From the NCBI GenBank assembly GCA_951230915.1, contig OX579636.1:21821567-21885566 (forward strand): a stretch of DNA of 64,000 nt, written 5' to 3'. How positions within the stretch are numbered: the stretch's first letter is position 1; the number at the start of each line of letters is the position of its first letter. The DNA is from Antitrichia curtipendula. Lineage: Eukaryota > Streptophyta > Bryopsida > Hypnales > Leucodontaceae. This document shows positions 48,278 to 63,000 of this stretch, in pieces. Below the pieces are notes generated by a model. It was not told the origin of the DNA, searched no databases, and was given only the letters and a program-made list of their open reading frames with translations. The position numbers and the translations under genes are program-made.

Positions 48278-49900
48278 TAGATTTCTCTACTTCGAAAGTT
48301 TACATTATGAATTATTGATAATTCTATACGTAAATTATAATTAGATACAAATATTTGAAGTAAGAAGATACACTGTAAAGCTGGAAATAACTTTCACACC
48401 TCTATATTAAATAAGAAAAAATTGTTTAAAAACTGCACAAAAAATTCTCAAAAATGAGTCTCTATTGAAAGTTTATATTTCTTGAATATTGATGCAATGG
48501 TTGTCTAAATAAGTTCTCTATAAATATTTGAGTTGAAAATCATGTCATTTTAGTTCATTTTTCAACCTTTTCTAGAAATCATTTCATATATTATTTGGAT
48601 TAAAGATTTTGGCATTAGAATCTTATAGTCTTGATTAAACAATGCTCAAAGTTGTAGGCTAAAATTATAGTTTATTAAAAATTAAATAGGAGGTCAAAAG
48701 ATCATTTAGCCGCACGTGGTATATTATAGATACACTAAGTGACCTCCCCGAGTGAACAAAGGGCTTGCAGGCGTTGTTTCATCCAACCAACTTCTCATTC
48801 ATCCAATTTAATACTTGAATCTTAAAAGGCAACCTCCCTTAATGACCAATTTCATGAAATTTTTTCAAATGATATTTTTGAACAAAGATATAAACAAAAA
48901 TCTCTAAAATTTCAAAAAAGGACTGAGGCATTAAGGGGTTAAAGTAGACCAATTCAATTATGTTCACAACCCAATTCCGTCCCTGGCTTTGGCCCCAATT
49001 TTGCCCCCCAAAACATCTAAATTCATTCATTTTACTAACAAAACCAATGAATTAATGCCTACAAGGGATAACGTGAATCCTCTATTGGTGAGTACCTAAG
49101 GTGGGTATGGGATGTTTATGGGACATTCATCACTCTATTCTATGGGTGGTTTTATATACACCACTTAAAAAATTCATAGAAATTACAATTTTAATTGAAA
49201 AATTATAATTCCACTTTGGTTTGATTTGTGAAACAAGCCTGCACCTCTGGAAAATTTGTGTTCCCTTACAATTGGCCCCAAGATATTCAGATTGCAAATC
49301 TGGGTGGTAATAGGCTTGTCTACCTTAAGTTGGAGCAACACGGACAAATCAATGTAAGCTCATTCTCTACAGTACAGAGAAACTCCATATTATCATGTGC
49401 ATTTATGGCCCCGAGTTTGTCACATTAAAAAGGTGCAGGGTGCAACACGAGTATTCAGCTCCCTTGTATGTGAATCTTTTGTCTCCATCGAAGTCGCCAG
49501 AACGTATATTCGAGAATTGTAGACTACTTTTATATACGCCAACGGCAACGAAGCCCAACGAGCGCTGTCCGATGATTGGCCCCGTTCAAATTTGCCATTC
49601 TCCACGAATTAATGAATTTCCCCCCATTCCCGAAAGTCCATGACTAATCTTGCCTTCAAACGCCAAGTCCTTTTGGATGAATTATATTGTTTCATCCGAA
49701 ATAGTAGGCTCACATTCGTCCAGTTCGTGAGCCTGCTTCCCTTTCCCACCCTCGGCGTTTGAAATTTGACCTTTGTTTGTCTCGAGGTGCTAGTGTTTTG
49801 TGCTTGTTTGCTGCTGAGATCGAGGGTCGCGAAGTGTTTTGTCCGATTGTCAAGTCAAGAAGAAGCACCAGTGCACTATTTTCAATTTCCTGTATCCGGT
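44691..49900. other. Intergenic, mostly featureless AT-rich DNA
   Basis: No supported gene. A short coding-like stretch on the minus strand at about 44905-44755 (VDAPTESELETIVKHI then SLMEAMLPLIGLSDKGHEM) is open with plausible composition but isolated, so it may be a gene or transposon fragment. Other short frames overlap on opposite strands and show no motifs. Confidence 0.5.
48219..48275 (+). repeat. AAAT/AT microsatellite
   Basis: A short AAAT tract runs into an uninterrupted AT dinucleotide repeat of about 20 units. Confidence 0.95.
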
Positions 49901-51056
49901 TGCCGACCGTTGTAATGGCAGTAATCGCTGCCTATTGACTGGCTGATTACGAGTTCATGATTGTTTGAATTCGTTTGTTGAATATGTGAAACGGATGTCG
50001 AGAGCGGGCTTCGTGAGAGAGATCGGTGAGATGGTTTGAGTTAGATGCAGGAGTTCGAATGCAGAGCTCGTCGGAATTTTCTTTCTGACCGGCGATTGCT
50101 CATTGCACGTTGAGGGCATTAGAATTGAGAGGGGGAGAATTTCGAATGTCGCATTGCGGTGGGGGAGACGGATTGATGGATTTGTGCTTTTTCTCTGTTT
50201 ATATATATATATAGTTTGGATTGGAATTTTCATGGTCGCGTAAAGTAGCTCCATTCGATTCCCGACACGGTTTGTTGTGTTCGTTTTTTGAGGTTGTTTG
50301 ATTGAGAGTAATGTGGTTGCGAGGTGGTCCAATTTGATTGTAGAGTTTGTGTAACTGGTCTGATGACGGAATGAATGTGTGTCTGATATGGTAAGGGCTT
50401 TTGAAGGCAGTGGGAACGTTTTCTTGCGAGCTGAGGTGATATATTGAGCATGCTTGTACAGGAGCGAATTCTTTTGCTCAGCGATGAGAGTATCGTTGTA
50501 AGGTCACTTAGGTTTTACGTTGGCGCAATCTTGCGTTGCATTCAGTTTCCGCAGTCGTCGCTGTAGTTTTGCCAATCGCAGAACCACGGAACGGTCCGGT
50601 TTTCAGTGATCTTCCTCTTAATTATACCTGTAGAAAGAGAGAGAGAGAGAGGGTGCGTGCTTGTGTCTCAAGATGCTAGTGAAGCTATGGAGGAGCGCGA
50701 AGAGACATATGCTTGTACGTTTTGTAATAATTATTAGGTCCATGGCGAGGAGAAAGCAGGGGAAAATTGTCGCCGAACGAGGCAATTGTTACCAAACTTA
50801 AGGTTATTTTCTTAGGTCGAAGATTGTTGCGCTGGCGAATTGGTTATATGTCCAAGGAGAAATAGGATTGAGCTACGATTTCTCTTGCGGATTCTTACAC
50901 AGCATTCTGCATTCGAAGTCGCACTGCCGTTCCAAGTGTGTAGAGGATTTTGATTGCCGCGACATGCCGTCTCGTAAGAGGGCCTGTGTAGCTGGGGTAG
51001 AAGCAGGAAGGCACTGTGATCGTAATTAAGGAGAGGAAGAGGAATTCAGAGCAGGT
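49901..51056 (+). promoter_or_regulatory. 5' region and probable leader of the kinesin-12 gene
   Basis: Composition becomes balanced about 1.3 kb before the kinesin start codon. A GA dinucleotide tract at 50635-50653, common in plant promoters and leaders, lies about 400 bp upstream of ATG 51057. No other gene is supported here; the opposing frames at 49955-50451 overlap one another without motifs. The transcription start cannot be placed. Confidence 0.45.
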
Positions 51057-54000
51057 ATGACGTCAAGGGCATCGTCCCCGCGACGCCTCCAATCGCAAAA
51101 TTCGGTTAAGAAACAAGAGAATGGCATGGATTCCCCGTTGCGTCCTGGGAGGCAACCTCTTCGTGCTATTCCAGAGGCGTCCTCATCAAGATCTTCGTCA
51201 GTGTCGGAGCATACAGAAACTAGTTCGCCTTCAAAACCTCCTACTCCGAGAGGCAAGAAACGAGCTGCTGCCGTGTATAGGCAGTCTGAGAACGTTGATG
51301 GCAACATTGGCTCCGCCTCCAACACTCCCGAGAAGCCTCGCGAGAAACGGACTACTCTGACAAGAGTTTCTAAGGCAACAGCACCCTGGTCGTCTAAGCT
51401 TCCTATTACGGCTTCCTTAGCTCGTGCACTTCAGGACAGCCTGCAACAGACAGACGCTGCGAATAAGAGTTGGGACAGTGATTCTGTTGGCGGCACTCCT
51501 ACCACGAGTTATCGAACGCCTTTGATTCCGAGCACTGGAGCAGGCAAGCCAGGCTCAATTGAACAAACGTCCCGTACATTTAAAATTTCAGGGAAGCCGC
51601 CACTCGATTCTGAGCTTTCCAGGACTTGCTTCGGCTCAAGCAACTCATCCTTCCTGCAGTCCACTCCTAGCCGCAGCGTAAATCGATCCCTGAGGTATGG
51701 TGCTACTCCTGGTAGCGCAGCCAGTGTAGGGAGCTCACGGGCGCCTGGGAATGGGGCGAAATCCTCAGGATCATTCCAGTTTAACACTGGTCAGCAGATT
51801 TCAGCGCAGCAATTTGATTTCGAGGAGGACAACACGTTCTGGGAGGATCACAATGTCCAGGTGGCTAACCGAGACCAGACTTGTTACTCTCGTTCCTGTA
51901 ATTGTTTTTTGATTTTGCATCTTTTGGATGTCAGATAGATTTTGAATACAGAGACTTTCACAATTCCTTCTTAATAACCTAAGTTAGTCATAGCGAATTC
52001 AGCGATGGAGAGTATTGTTTTCTCGCGCGATTTTGGAATTTGGATGTTACCTGATACATCAGCAACCCTGATAGTTCCCATTTGTGCCGGTGACTGTTTT
52101 AGGCAAAGGCTAGATGCCTTGTCATTTCAGTTAATTCAAGTTCGCCAGATTTTAGTCCTTGCAAGTCCGTAATGCAATATATGATATGCTTCATGATTAT
52201 TATGGGTAGGGTACGTTGACTATGCTGATGATGAAATGTCACAGGTGATACTTCGGACTCGACCCATCAACGCATCTGAATCGGCTTTGAAGGGCTTCAG
52301 CAGATGTTTACGGCAAGAAAGCTCCCACAGCATCACTTGGATAGGTCAACCTGAAACTAGGTTCACCTTCGATCATGTTGCTGGCGAACACATCACACAG
52401 GTTTGCATTACTGCATTTGCTGAAATTTTGTTGAGGATTGTGGTACGAATTTTTTTCTATGCTTCCTAGCCGTGAGCAGGCAACTGAGAATTTGTTGTTT
52501 CTGAGGTTGTAGGAGAACCTTTTCAGAGTGGCTGGGGTACCCATGGTCGAAAACTGTATGGCTGGATACAATAGCTGTATGTTCTGTTATGGTCAGGTAT
52601 GGTTTATTTTCTAGTCCTTTTTGAAGCGACTTGTTTCTGCCAGCACCATTTTGAACCACCATATGCCTTGATGACAATGATTTCTGGTTTGGATCATCGT
52701 GGTAAAGTCTTTTGATTTTACTAGTGAGGTTCCAGATCTGTGGCACTTATGAATTTTGAGCATGTGCACAGACAGGAAGTGGTAAAACCCACACAATGCT
52801 GGGGGATATCGTGGATCTTGAACAGCGACCCAGCGCTGACCGCGGTATAACACCACGTGTATTTGAGTATCTATTTTCCAAGATACAGAAGGTAAGGGGA
52901 GGAATCTGTGATAACCATCTGTCGTCAGCCCTCCAGGTTATATCTGGGTCTCCTAATCAGAGAAGGAATTCAATGTTTCTAAATGCTTTGTGGTTGCAAT
53001 TGCAGGAAGAGGATTCAAGGACAGATGAGCACCTGAAATATGTCTGTAAGTGCTCCTTTTTGGAGATATTCAATGAGCAGATCACTGATCTTCTGGAGCC
53101 AAGTTCTACGAATTTGCAGGTATTTTAGGTGCTCTGTGAGTGATGACCTTGAATAACTTGATATACAACTTTCTGATTGTCCCAATTCACTCTCACTTTC
53201 TCATTGTGTCTCTATGCCAATGCACTTGGATTGCAGGTTCGAGAAGGCGGCAAAAAGGGAGTGTATGTTGAAAATCTATTTGAGGTTGCGGTTGGAAGCG
53301 TTCAAGATGTGGTTCGTCTCCTCCTTCTGGTAAGGGTCGCAAATGACGAGACTATGGACGAACATATGCTACATCATTATTATCATGCTTGGATTCCAGA
53401 GAACTAATGATGTTGATTGGAACTGTGCAATATGGTTATTCTTGTATTTTTCAGGGGGCTGCCAACAGGAAAGTGGCTGCTACGAATATGAACCGAGAGA
53501 GCAGTCGTTCGCATAGTGTGTTTACCTGTACCATTGAAAGCAAGGTATATCTTGGCGCTGGCTTTTCCGTGAGGATTGGCTTTAAGAATCTCAATTTTCT
53601 TTCGTCACATATGTTTCTTGGTGATACGGAATCGCTTTGTCTTGTGTTATGCAGTGGGAACTCAACTCGGCTACGAATAGTCGATTTGGGCGATTGAATC
53701 TGGTGGATCTTGCAGGATCGGAGAGGTAAACGACATTCTGTCGAGTTCACTTTGAAGCCATGTTTAGGAATTTAAGGAATTCATTGAATGATGTATTCGA
53801 TAATGAAACACTGACGTATCTGCAGACAGAAAACCTCGGGGGCTGAAGGAGAACGCCTGAAGGAGGCAGCCAATATTAACAAGTCGCTCTCCACCCTAGG
53901 GTATGTTATAATTAGCAGTACTTTGAAATGCTTTCTCAAGCTGGCGCAACATGGATTCCATATGGTGGTTTACGATTGATGTGGGTTGTCCAAATAGACT

Positions 54001-57000
54001 CGTCATCATGATACTGGTGGACGTTGCAAACGGAAAGCAACGGCACGTGCCCTACCGCGATTCAAAACTCACATATCTACTACAGGTTTGACAGATAACC
54101 ATTCTCAGACTATCGATGAGCCAATACATTTTTTCAGGGGTACATGTAGTTCGGGATGTGCCACTCAATTTAGATACATGCACGCAATGTTACTGTATCA
54201 AGGAGTGCTTGGTGTGATTACAAAATTCAACTACATTGGGTGCAGGATTCTTTGGGTGGAAATTCGAAGACCACCATGATAGCAAATATAAGTCCTTCTA
54301 GCTGGTATTAAGCTCTTATCCTTCGTGATCCTGAACTAGTAATATGTAATTTTTGTTGCATGCTGTTGGATGCTATAATGCCGTTTTAATAGTTTGATGG
54401 ATATTAGATGCTATTACACATGTAATGCACCTGAAAATCTGAAAAATTTCTGTGTCTGGCAGCTGTGCTTTGGAAACTCTGAGTACATTGAAGTTTGCTC
54501 AACGTGCAAAATTTATCCGAAACAACGTACGACTCTACTAACCAAGTTTCAACTCATGGCTAAAATTCATACTTGACTAATTTAAATTTAAATTCAATGA
54601 CTGTGGGCGCTGATCAGTCCTGTACATTTGTCTTCCTCTAGGCCGTCGTGAATGAAGATGGCTCAGGAGGTATGAATGGACTCCGCCAAGAAATCCAAGA
54701 ACTGAAGGTATGCAGAAAAGAGACGCAGCAATGGCAGCATTTAATGAAGATGCCCTGTTATGCGAATTGTTTTCAAGAAAGCAATACTCGGATCTACACG
54801 AAAGTGTCCTTTATGTTCCTCCGAATGTTTTCAGGTTTGCCTAATTTTTGATATCGAGTATATTAAATTGATACGATACTTCGGATTCTAGGAAGAGTTG
54901 GACCGTGTAAGGAGGCAAGACTTACCGAGGACGCCATCTATGCACTCAGTAGCATCAGTCGCCCAAGATAGCGTGCGCACCGGAGACAATAATCTGGGAA
55001 TGGCAGTGATTGCTGTCGATGAACAGGAGCACTCTCGTTGTGCATTAGATGCATGGGAATTCAGCAAAGCATTTTCTGGACCACGATTCTCAAATAAAAA
55101 GGTATGCCGTCTTCCCGAATTCTAACTCTCGTCTCTTGTGTTCAATTGAAGTCCTGTGAAACTGCTGTGCAGTTACTAGCGCTGCAACCTCTTCAGTCCC
55201 TTGTTAGTTTGTCTCAGAAACTGAGGTATATGGTCACTTCAGCCCCTGTATACGATGCTATGTTTTTGCTCCTTTGAAGTGAGGGTGTGAAACTGTTTTC
55301 TTTTGGTGGGGTGTCTTTCATGGAGAATAGCTTGAAGCAATGGAGGCAGTCCTGGCTGGAGCACTGAGAAGAGAGCAGGAGGCAGAGTTGACTCAAAAGC
55401 GACAATCGGCTGAGATTGACCAGCTGACTCGCCTTGTGAGTTTCAACAGACGTCACCTATATTCTTGTGCATAGAGATGAAGAGATTATCAATGGGAAGC
55501 ATCCAGATATCCTATTCGACTCTGTTCTTTGTATCTGAGTTGGAATTGTATTACACAGGTAAAACAACGGGAGGATGACAGCCAATGTAGCAAGATGCTG
55601 TTACGTTTTCGAGAGGATAAGATACGAAGGCTAGAAGCTCTATCTGCCTGTTCAATGTCAGCGGACGTTTACCTCAGGCAAGAAAATGACTTTCTTATGA
55701 ACGAGTTACGGCTCATACAAGAGAAAGCTGAACGCAACCCCGAGCTCACTCGCTTCGCAATGGAGAATATACGACTACTGGAGCAACTTCGCAGGTTGCT
55801 TTCAATTTGGTTCCACTGAGTATCTTAATTTTCCTTCATAACTTCGTTAACTAAGTTTACAATTTCAATAAAACTTGAAATTTGTTTTGCAAGGCTTTGT
55901 TGTCAAAACGTCACGAAAATTCAAGTCTTCAATCTTAAAACTTGAATCTCCCATTGCAGGTTTCAAGACTTTTACACTGGCGGAGAGAGGGAAGCAATGG
56001 CTGATGAAATCTCTAGCTTGAGGGATCAGGTGCAGAATTTTTTTCATAATAAATGATATTAGTTCGAGATAGCAATGTTAGAGAATTCTCGTGATTTTTT
56101 GAAATTGGAAATCTGAGTAGCTGCAAATATCTTCGCGCTGAGACTCATAGAACTGATTGGCTTGCGTGTGTGAATTTTGCAGCTTTTGGAAGCTCTAGAT
56201 AGTAAACTATCGCTGACAGCTCTCACTTCACCTCAGGTAACTCGCATCCTATTAATGAATTTCACATTTATTTCTCAAGAGTGTATCTTTCTAGCCTATG
56301 GAACTTAGATTTCTCTTGAGAACATAGAGAACAGCTCATATGGCTGAGATGATCACGACAGGGTGCTCATGTCCTCATTGGATTTTGTAACAGAGAGAAG
56401 CACTGGCACCGGAACTTGCTGCTTCCCAGCGCGAAATTGAGCTCCTGCGAATTGAGGTACGCCTCCATTTTCATTAGAAACCGTGTTACCCTCTTGATTA
56501 TTCCAAGAGTAATCGCTAGTTGATGGTTTGTAACTTGATATAACGTCTCAGGCTTCGTAGTCTGGAACTTCTCATTGGATATAATTGCTTGGTTGTCTCC
56601 ATTTCATGTTTAGTATCTTCGGTATGAAGAAACAAGGCCTCAAGTTCACCATCACGAAGCCATCTTTCTCAAAACGAATCGTATACCACGTTCTCTTGCA
56701 TAATTTGTGGCGTGGTTCATAAATACAGACAGACAATTATCGAAGGGAGGTTGAGGATTGCCGGAAGAATCTTAGTTCAATTTTGGAAGCAAACTCAAGA
56801 ATAACAAAGTATGACGGTCTTCTTCTCATATGCTTTTGACAGTCTTTTGCATCACTCTCATATACGTGACGTGTACAATTATTTCAGTCGGATTGCTTGT
56901 TCGGTGTTACCTATGAATGAGCAGGACATGAACAGTAATTACATGATTAGAACGATTTGTATTTACGATCGATAGCTCAGTTGGCAGTCGCTGGTGTTGG

Positions 57001-60000
57001 GCTTGACATGGTTTAGTTACACTTTTTGGGCTAGAGACCTTATTAGACTCTTCTGGCAGGCAACTGGACGAATCAAATGCTGAGTTTCGGGAAGTCAAAT
57101 TGAAGAACCAAGTTCATCAGGTGGAGCTCCAAAAGCTCCGGGTAAACTTCACTATTCTGGAATATAGTATATTAACGTCTGGGTTAAGCTGTGAAGCACC
57201 ACATGATTCCATCTTACTTAACAAAATCTTTTGTCACGTTTTTTGCAGGAGCAGGCACTGGATGCTGAAGCTATTGAATGGGGCCATGCCCAGCATTTGG
57301 AGCTCATATCAAATCTTAAGATCAAATTGCAGCAGGTACATTCCCTGCAGAAATTGGTCACCTGGTGCTATCAGTAAAGGAATTTGAACGGCATTGAATC
57401 AGGACGGCAGTAATTTATTTCATTGGGCGTTGTGTACAGAGCGAGGACAGAGCAGATCGTGAAGCTAAGTTGCGTTTTGATCTCAATGAGCACCTCAACG
57501 CATGTTTAGGGGAAGCAGCGGATCTGCATGCTGATCTCCAGGTACGTATTGTTTTGAAAAGATTGTTTCTTACGTTGATGGAATTCATGTTTCTCGATCT
57601 GCCAATGTCTTTACGAAGATTACCTTACTTGAATAGCAGGTTCGGTCTAAAATGAATTTTTAAAGAAAAGATGAATAGTTGAAAATTGTTTGGTGTTTTG
57701 CTAAAGATCAATAGAAAATCGTGAGGTATATATATTAGTCAAAATTAAGTTATTTATCGGACAGATTTGCATCAGTCCTGTGAAAAATCTTCCTCACAGC
57801 ATATCTTATTGTGCTTCAGGAAACTAGGGGAGTATTGGATGCAGCTGAGATGCTTGTGTGTAGGTTACAATCTGCGGAATCGGACCTGTCAGTTGCTCAG
57901 GTATTGGTTTCGTCTATAGGATTTTCAGTTTTAAACAGATGGTCGCATGCTCGTACTGAATAGTTATACAACTAATTTATAGTAGCAGTAATTTTAAATT
58001 TATGAGTTATCCTGCAGGAGATGGCTATTTTAGCACAGAACGCTGTTAGACAAATACATTTGGAGATTAAGGAAATTACAGAAGATCAGCGTCTGTCATT
58101 GAAGCATACCGAAGATGCGGTGGTTGTAGCCTGCATGAAGGTAATTAACGTATGATCGCCGATGAATCTGTTAATTTCTCAAATCACATATATGCGAAGT
58201 AATATTATAACGTACCATATGTTTGGTAGCATGAAGATGCAGACTAAAGATAAGTGGGGTTCGAACATTTTATATGTTTTTCCGCCATAATGGGATATAA
58301 TGGGATCCAATGGATGTAAATCAGTGAAATATGATATTGGTTGCAGGAACTTGAATTGCGGGAGGAGCTGAAGGAGGCTCAGTCTTTGATACAAAAGTTG
58401 TCTACAATAAAGGACGAACCAATGTGTTCTAGTTGTTCTGTGGCATCAGAGAATGAGCCAGAACGAGATATTGTAATTAGCAAGAGAACTGTCGGCATCT
58501 GTCAGCTGGAGCAAGACCTGAAATCTCTCGACCTTTTACTCGGAAGCGGGTGCACACATTTAAATACCAGATCAAGGGAATCTCCCAAAGAAGAGATAGA
58601 GAATATTGCTAAGCTATGTGATGAGACGTCGACGGCCCAGAGTAAGCAATCATCTTATCAAGAACAGGGTAAGGATTGTATCTTGAAATTAAACTTCACC
58701 CTTGAGGAGAGTCGTACTGTGGAGGATCGAGCTCTGTTAGAGGTAGGGCCGCATGAGACTAGAAAGGATCTTCAGGATGCGGAATCGATAGTATCCGATC
58801 TTAAGGGAGATCGAGACCACAAGGAAAGCAACATAAACCCTGTAGATCAGGAATTGGTGCAAGCTATTCGTTGTTTGGAGGGTGAAATCATGAAACTGAA
58901 GCCACAGGATACATCCGTTCGGCCAAGGGAGACAGCCACGAAGTGGAGTTCAACTGAGCTTGTCAAAGAGCTACAGTATTTGGTTTGGGTCGTTCAAGCT
59001 GTCCTGGAAGAGAGGAAGAACTTGGCTGCACAGAATGAGGCTTTGTTGAAAGAGAATGACATTGCAACCAAGGCACGCGAAGAGAGGAATGCGGCTACCT
59101 CGAAACTCCTGGAACATCTTAATGAGGGTGAACACGCCCTCACTGATGCAGTCCATGAGATGCAAGGGATACTTGATGATTGTTTATCGCAATCGACTGC
59201 CCTTGACAAAGGCAGATTGCAAGAACAAGAGTCTGTCAATGTGCAGCAATTGGATATGACAACCCCTATCACAAGGAAGGACACTGCTAAAATCCGACAG
59301 GCAGGCGGCAACGACCACTCCGACGGCATCATGAGGAATTTTGCCGTTTGCACAATCATGTTGCAATGGTTTTCTGACACTCTGACTGCAGAATCTTCTG
59401 CTAAGAATAGTCTCAGGACTGAGAGAGATCGTGCTGAAGAGGATCTAGGCAATAAAGATTGCTTCATTAAGATGAAGGAAGAGGTTATCACTGTTCTCCA
59501 GCGAGATTGGGCCGAATTGGAAAGTAAGTCTGTGAAGACACAAGAGAAACTGCGTGCGTCGAACTTTTTGATGAAAGAGCTTGTTCGTTCGGAAGAGCAA
59601 TTGAAGCTTCAAACCGTAGCTCTTGTAGCGGAGAATAAGAGACTGACAAGGTGCATGGCTTGTCGGGAGATGGAGTTTTCATCCTTGCAAGGCCAGATTG
59701 AGGGCCTTGAGAAGAGCTTGAAGGAGTCGCATGAAAAGGACCGCATATCCACCATGACACTTGGCAACCTAAAAGAGAGTCACAAAGTTTTGGAAAAGCA
59801 GTGGCATATTGAGAGAGAACAGATGGAAGACAGAATTTTCACAGCTAACCGAGAGCTTCCGGAGAGCCTAGAAATGAACCAAATCTTTTACAATGCGTTG
59901 AAGGAGTTGGAGGGCGAAATAATAGCAACCGAAAAGAAGTGTCACGTGACATTTAGCGAACTTGAAACTCAATGGAGTATTGCAAGAGGAGAAATGTCCA

Positions 60001-63000
60001 GCCATCTCCCTCAAATTTCGCTGGATTTCATAGAAGTGAAAAGCTGCGCAGAAAAGACGTACTTGGATCTTGCAAAGGTTACGTCCTTATTATCTGTTGC
60101 AGACACAGCTATTGAAGAACTTGTCGATAAAAGTTCAGAGTTGAAAGACACCAATAATCAGTTACTTGTAAAGCAGGAAGCCCTTCAGTCGGAGCTGTCT
60201 TGCTGGGAACAATACTCGGTGAAGCTTCAGAAAAGCAGTTGCTTTGTCCCTAGTCCTTGCAGAGATAGTAATGCAATTGATAATTCAGGGGTCAGGCCCT
60301 TCTATAATTATTTGGAGACACTCAAGACAGAGGTTGAAAAAGTAAGACGTGAGTGCGAAAGACTACGAGCAGAGGTGTTCGAGAAGGATACCAATCTCTT
60401 GGCAGTCCAGCTGGAGCGGAGTGCAAGCAGCAGGGAGGGGGAAATTGAACTGGCATGCCTTGTTGACGAAAGGAATGACCTTAAGCTGCAGCTCTCCAGC
60501 ATTAGCGAAGCACTTGTGAACGCGCAAGATGAGGTGAGATGCAGAGATGTGGGATTGAAAACTTTTGAATGTGAGTTGCACAAGGTCATGGACGTCCTCG
60601 CAAAAACAGAGGAGAAGATGGATGAGTCATCTCTTGAATGGCGTAAGCAGTTTGAAAAATTGAAGGCAGAAATGGAGGATGCAAAACTTTGTGCCAGTGA
60701 GAAGAGCACTGAAGCGATAATGTTGAGGAAGCAATTTGAGGACGGGCAGGCCACTTTGAAGGAGGCAGAAATTCTTGTCAATGCATTAGTTCGAGCCAAT
60801 GAAATTGCTAAGCGCGATGTGCTCAAATGGAAGTCTAGGGGGGAGAAAGTAACTCTCCATAGTTGTGAGGTGCTCAGCATGATTGATGAGGAAGTCTCTA
60901 TGACCATGGATCATGTGGAGAAACATTTGCAGGACTTGAGTTCAGATATTCATGGAATGAAAACGCTGCTCACGGGCATTTGTTCTGAGAGAGCAGCTGG
61001 CTTCGACCATGAATTCAAGGAAATTATGAAGATTCAAATTTCTGAAATCGAAAGTGCTACGGATGGAGCACATATGAAGCTTGCTAAGATGAATGCAGAG
61101 GTGACTGAGTTGGAGCAGAGAGTGCAACAAAGTGTCATGGAGAATGAGGCTCTGCAAGTATCTCTCGACAGAACTCAAGATTTGCTTGTAGGATCGGAAG
61201 CAGCTCTAGAGGATGCAATGCAGAACATGAGGGTGCAACACAAAGGACATGCAACTACTAGAGATGAACTTCAAGGAGCGCTGGCTTCCTTGGCTGGAAA
61301 GACTGCATATATTTCAGAGTTAACTTTTGAATACGATCACCTCTCTACGAGAAATCAAGAGCTGGAGAGGTTGTTTATTGAGACGTCCGAAGAGTTGAGG
61401 ATTATAGTGGCAAATTCAAAAGAACTGGAGTTGGAAAAACTTACATTAGTTGAGGCAACTGAAATGCTGCAGGTGGAAGACAATCATTTACGTGGTCAGG
61501 TTAAGCAGCTTGAGATTTCACTAGCAGATGCGATGGGCATGAAGCACTTGGTGGAGATGGAAGTTATTAGTCTCAGGCAGAAAAAGGACTCTTATGAAGA
61601 TGAGATCCGCAAATTCGAAGTCGACCTCGCTGCTTCTCATGACGCGGTCAACGCAGCAGCTGCGAAGCTTTTGGAAACAGAAGTTACCGTACATGCCGTC
61701 ATATCTGACCTAGAGAACAGCCACAATGAGGTGGTGTTTATTCAGAGGAGTTTGGATGAGGCAGTTACCGAAGTTCATGATCTTCGGTTGCTTACACACG
61801 AACTAGGTGAGAAAGAGGTTCACTTAATGACTCAGGCAGAAACACAGAAAAACTTGCTGGAAAGTACTTCGGAAAAGTTCATGCAATCTGAAGCTGAATT
61901 CCATGAAGCCATGGAGATTCTGGCAACAATGCTAGAAAGCACTTCCAGTGAATTGCATGCAGCAGAGACCTTGAAAGCTGACCTAGAGAAGAACAATATC
62001 AAATTTTCGTCCTTGCTTGCTTCTTTACAAGTGACTGCTTCTGAGCTGGGACAAGAGAAAGGGTTTCTCTCGGTAAGAGTAAGCGCTCTGGAAGAGGATA
62101 AGAAGAATCTCCTAGTAAGGTTGGAGTTTCAGAGTAAGCAGCTTTGTATGCAGTCGCTGGAAGCTAGTGCTGCATCCTCTGCACAAGAATTACAGCTCGA
62201 AATTTTGAAAACCATTATTGAAAGTACCTCAAGGGAAGTGCAGGAGAAAGATCACATGATATTTATTCTTCAAGAGAAGCTGGAGCAAATCAGTGCGCGC
62301 TCTCTGGCTTTGGACGAGAATAAGAATGACCTAATGGAGCGTTTGGAGATTCAGAGCCTGGAGCTTTGTAAGCAGTCTCAGGAAGCCACCGCTGCATCCA
62401 CTGCATATCAGACAGAGCTAGAAATCTTGAAAACCATCAAGGAAAGTGCCTCGTGGGAATTGCAGGAGAAAGACCACATGATATTTGTTCTTCAAGAGAA
62501 GCTGGAGCAAAGCAGTGCCCGTTGTCTGGCTCTGGACGAGACTAAGAAAGACCTTGTGGAGCGTTTGGAGATTCAGAGCCTGGAGCTTTGTAAGCAGTCT
62601 CAGAAAGCCAGCGCTACGTCCACCGCACATCAGGCAGAGCTAGAAATCTTGAAAACCATCATGGAAAGTGCCTCGTGGGAATTGCACGGGAAAGACGAGA
62701 TGTTGATGTCACTTCGAGGGAAGCTGGAGCTAAGCAGTGCGCGCTGTCTGGCTTTGGACGAAAATAAGAAAGACCTAATGGAGCGTTTCGAGATTCAGAG
62801 CCTAGAGCTTCGTAAGCAGTCTCAGGAAGCCACCGCTGCATCCACTTCATATCAGACAGAGCTAGAAATCTTGAAAACCATCAAGGAAATTGAATTGCAG
62901 GAGAAAGACGAGATGATGGTGTCACTTGGAGAGAAGCTGGAGCAAAGCAGTGCGCGCTGTCTGGCTTTGGAGGAGAACAAGAAAGACCTTGTGGAGCGTT

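Noticed and set aside
56960..57010. tRNA-like A-box (TAGCTCAGTTGGCAG) in kinesin intron 20
   Set aside because: No B-box of the GGTTCGANTCC type at the right distance, and no acceptor stem or cloverleaf could be drawn.
58994..61178. Minus-strand frames of up to 199 codons opposite the kinesin tail
   Set aside because: They are antisense shadows of the giant coiled-coil exon.
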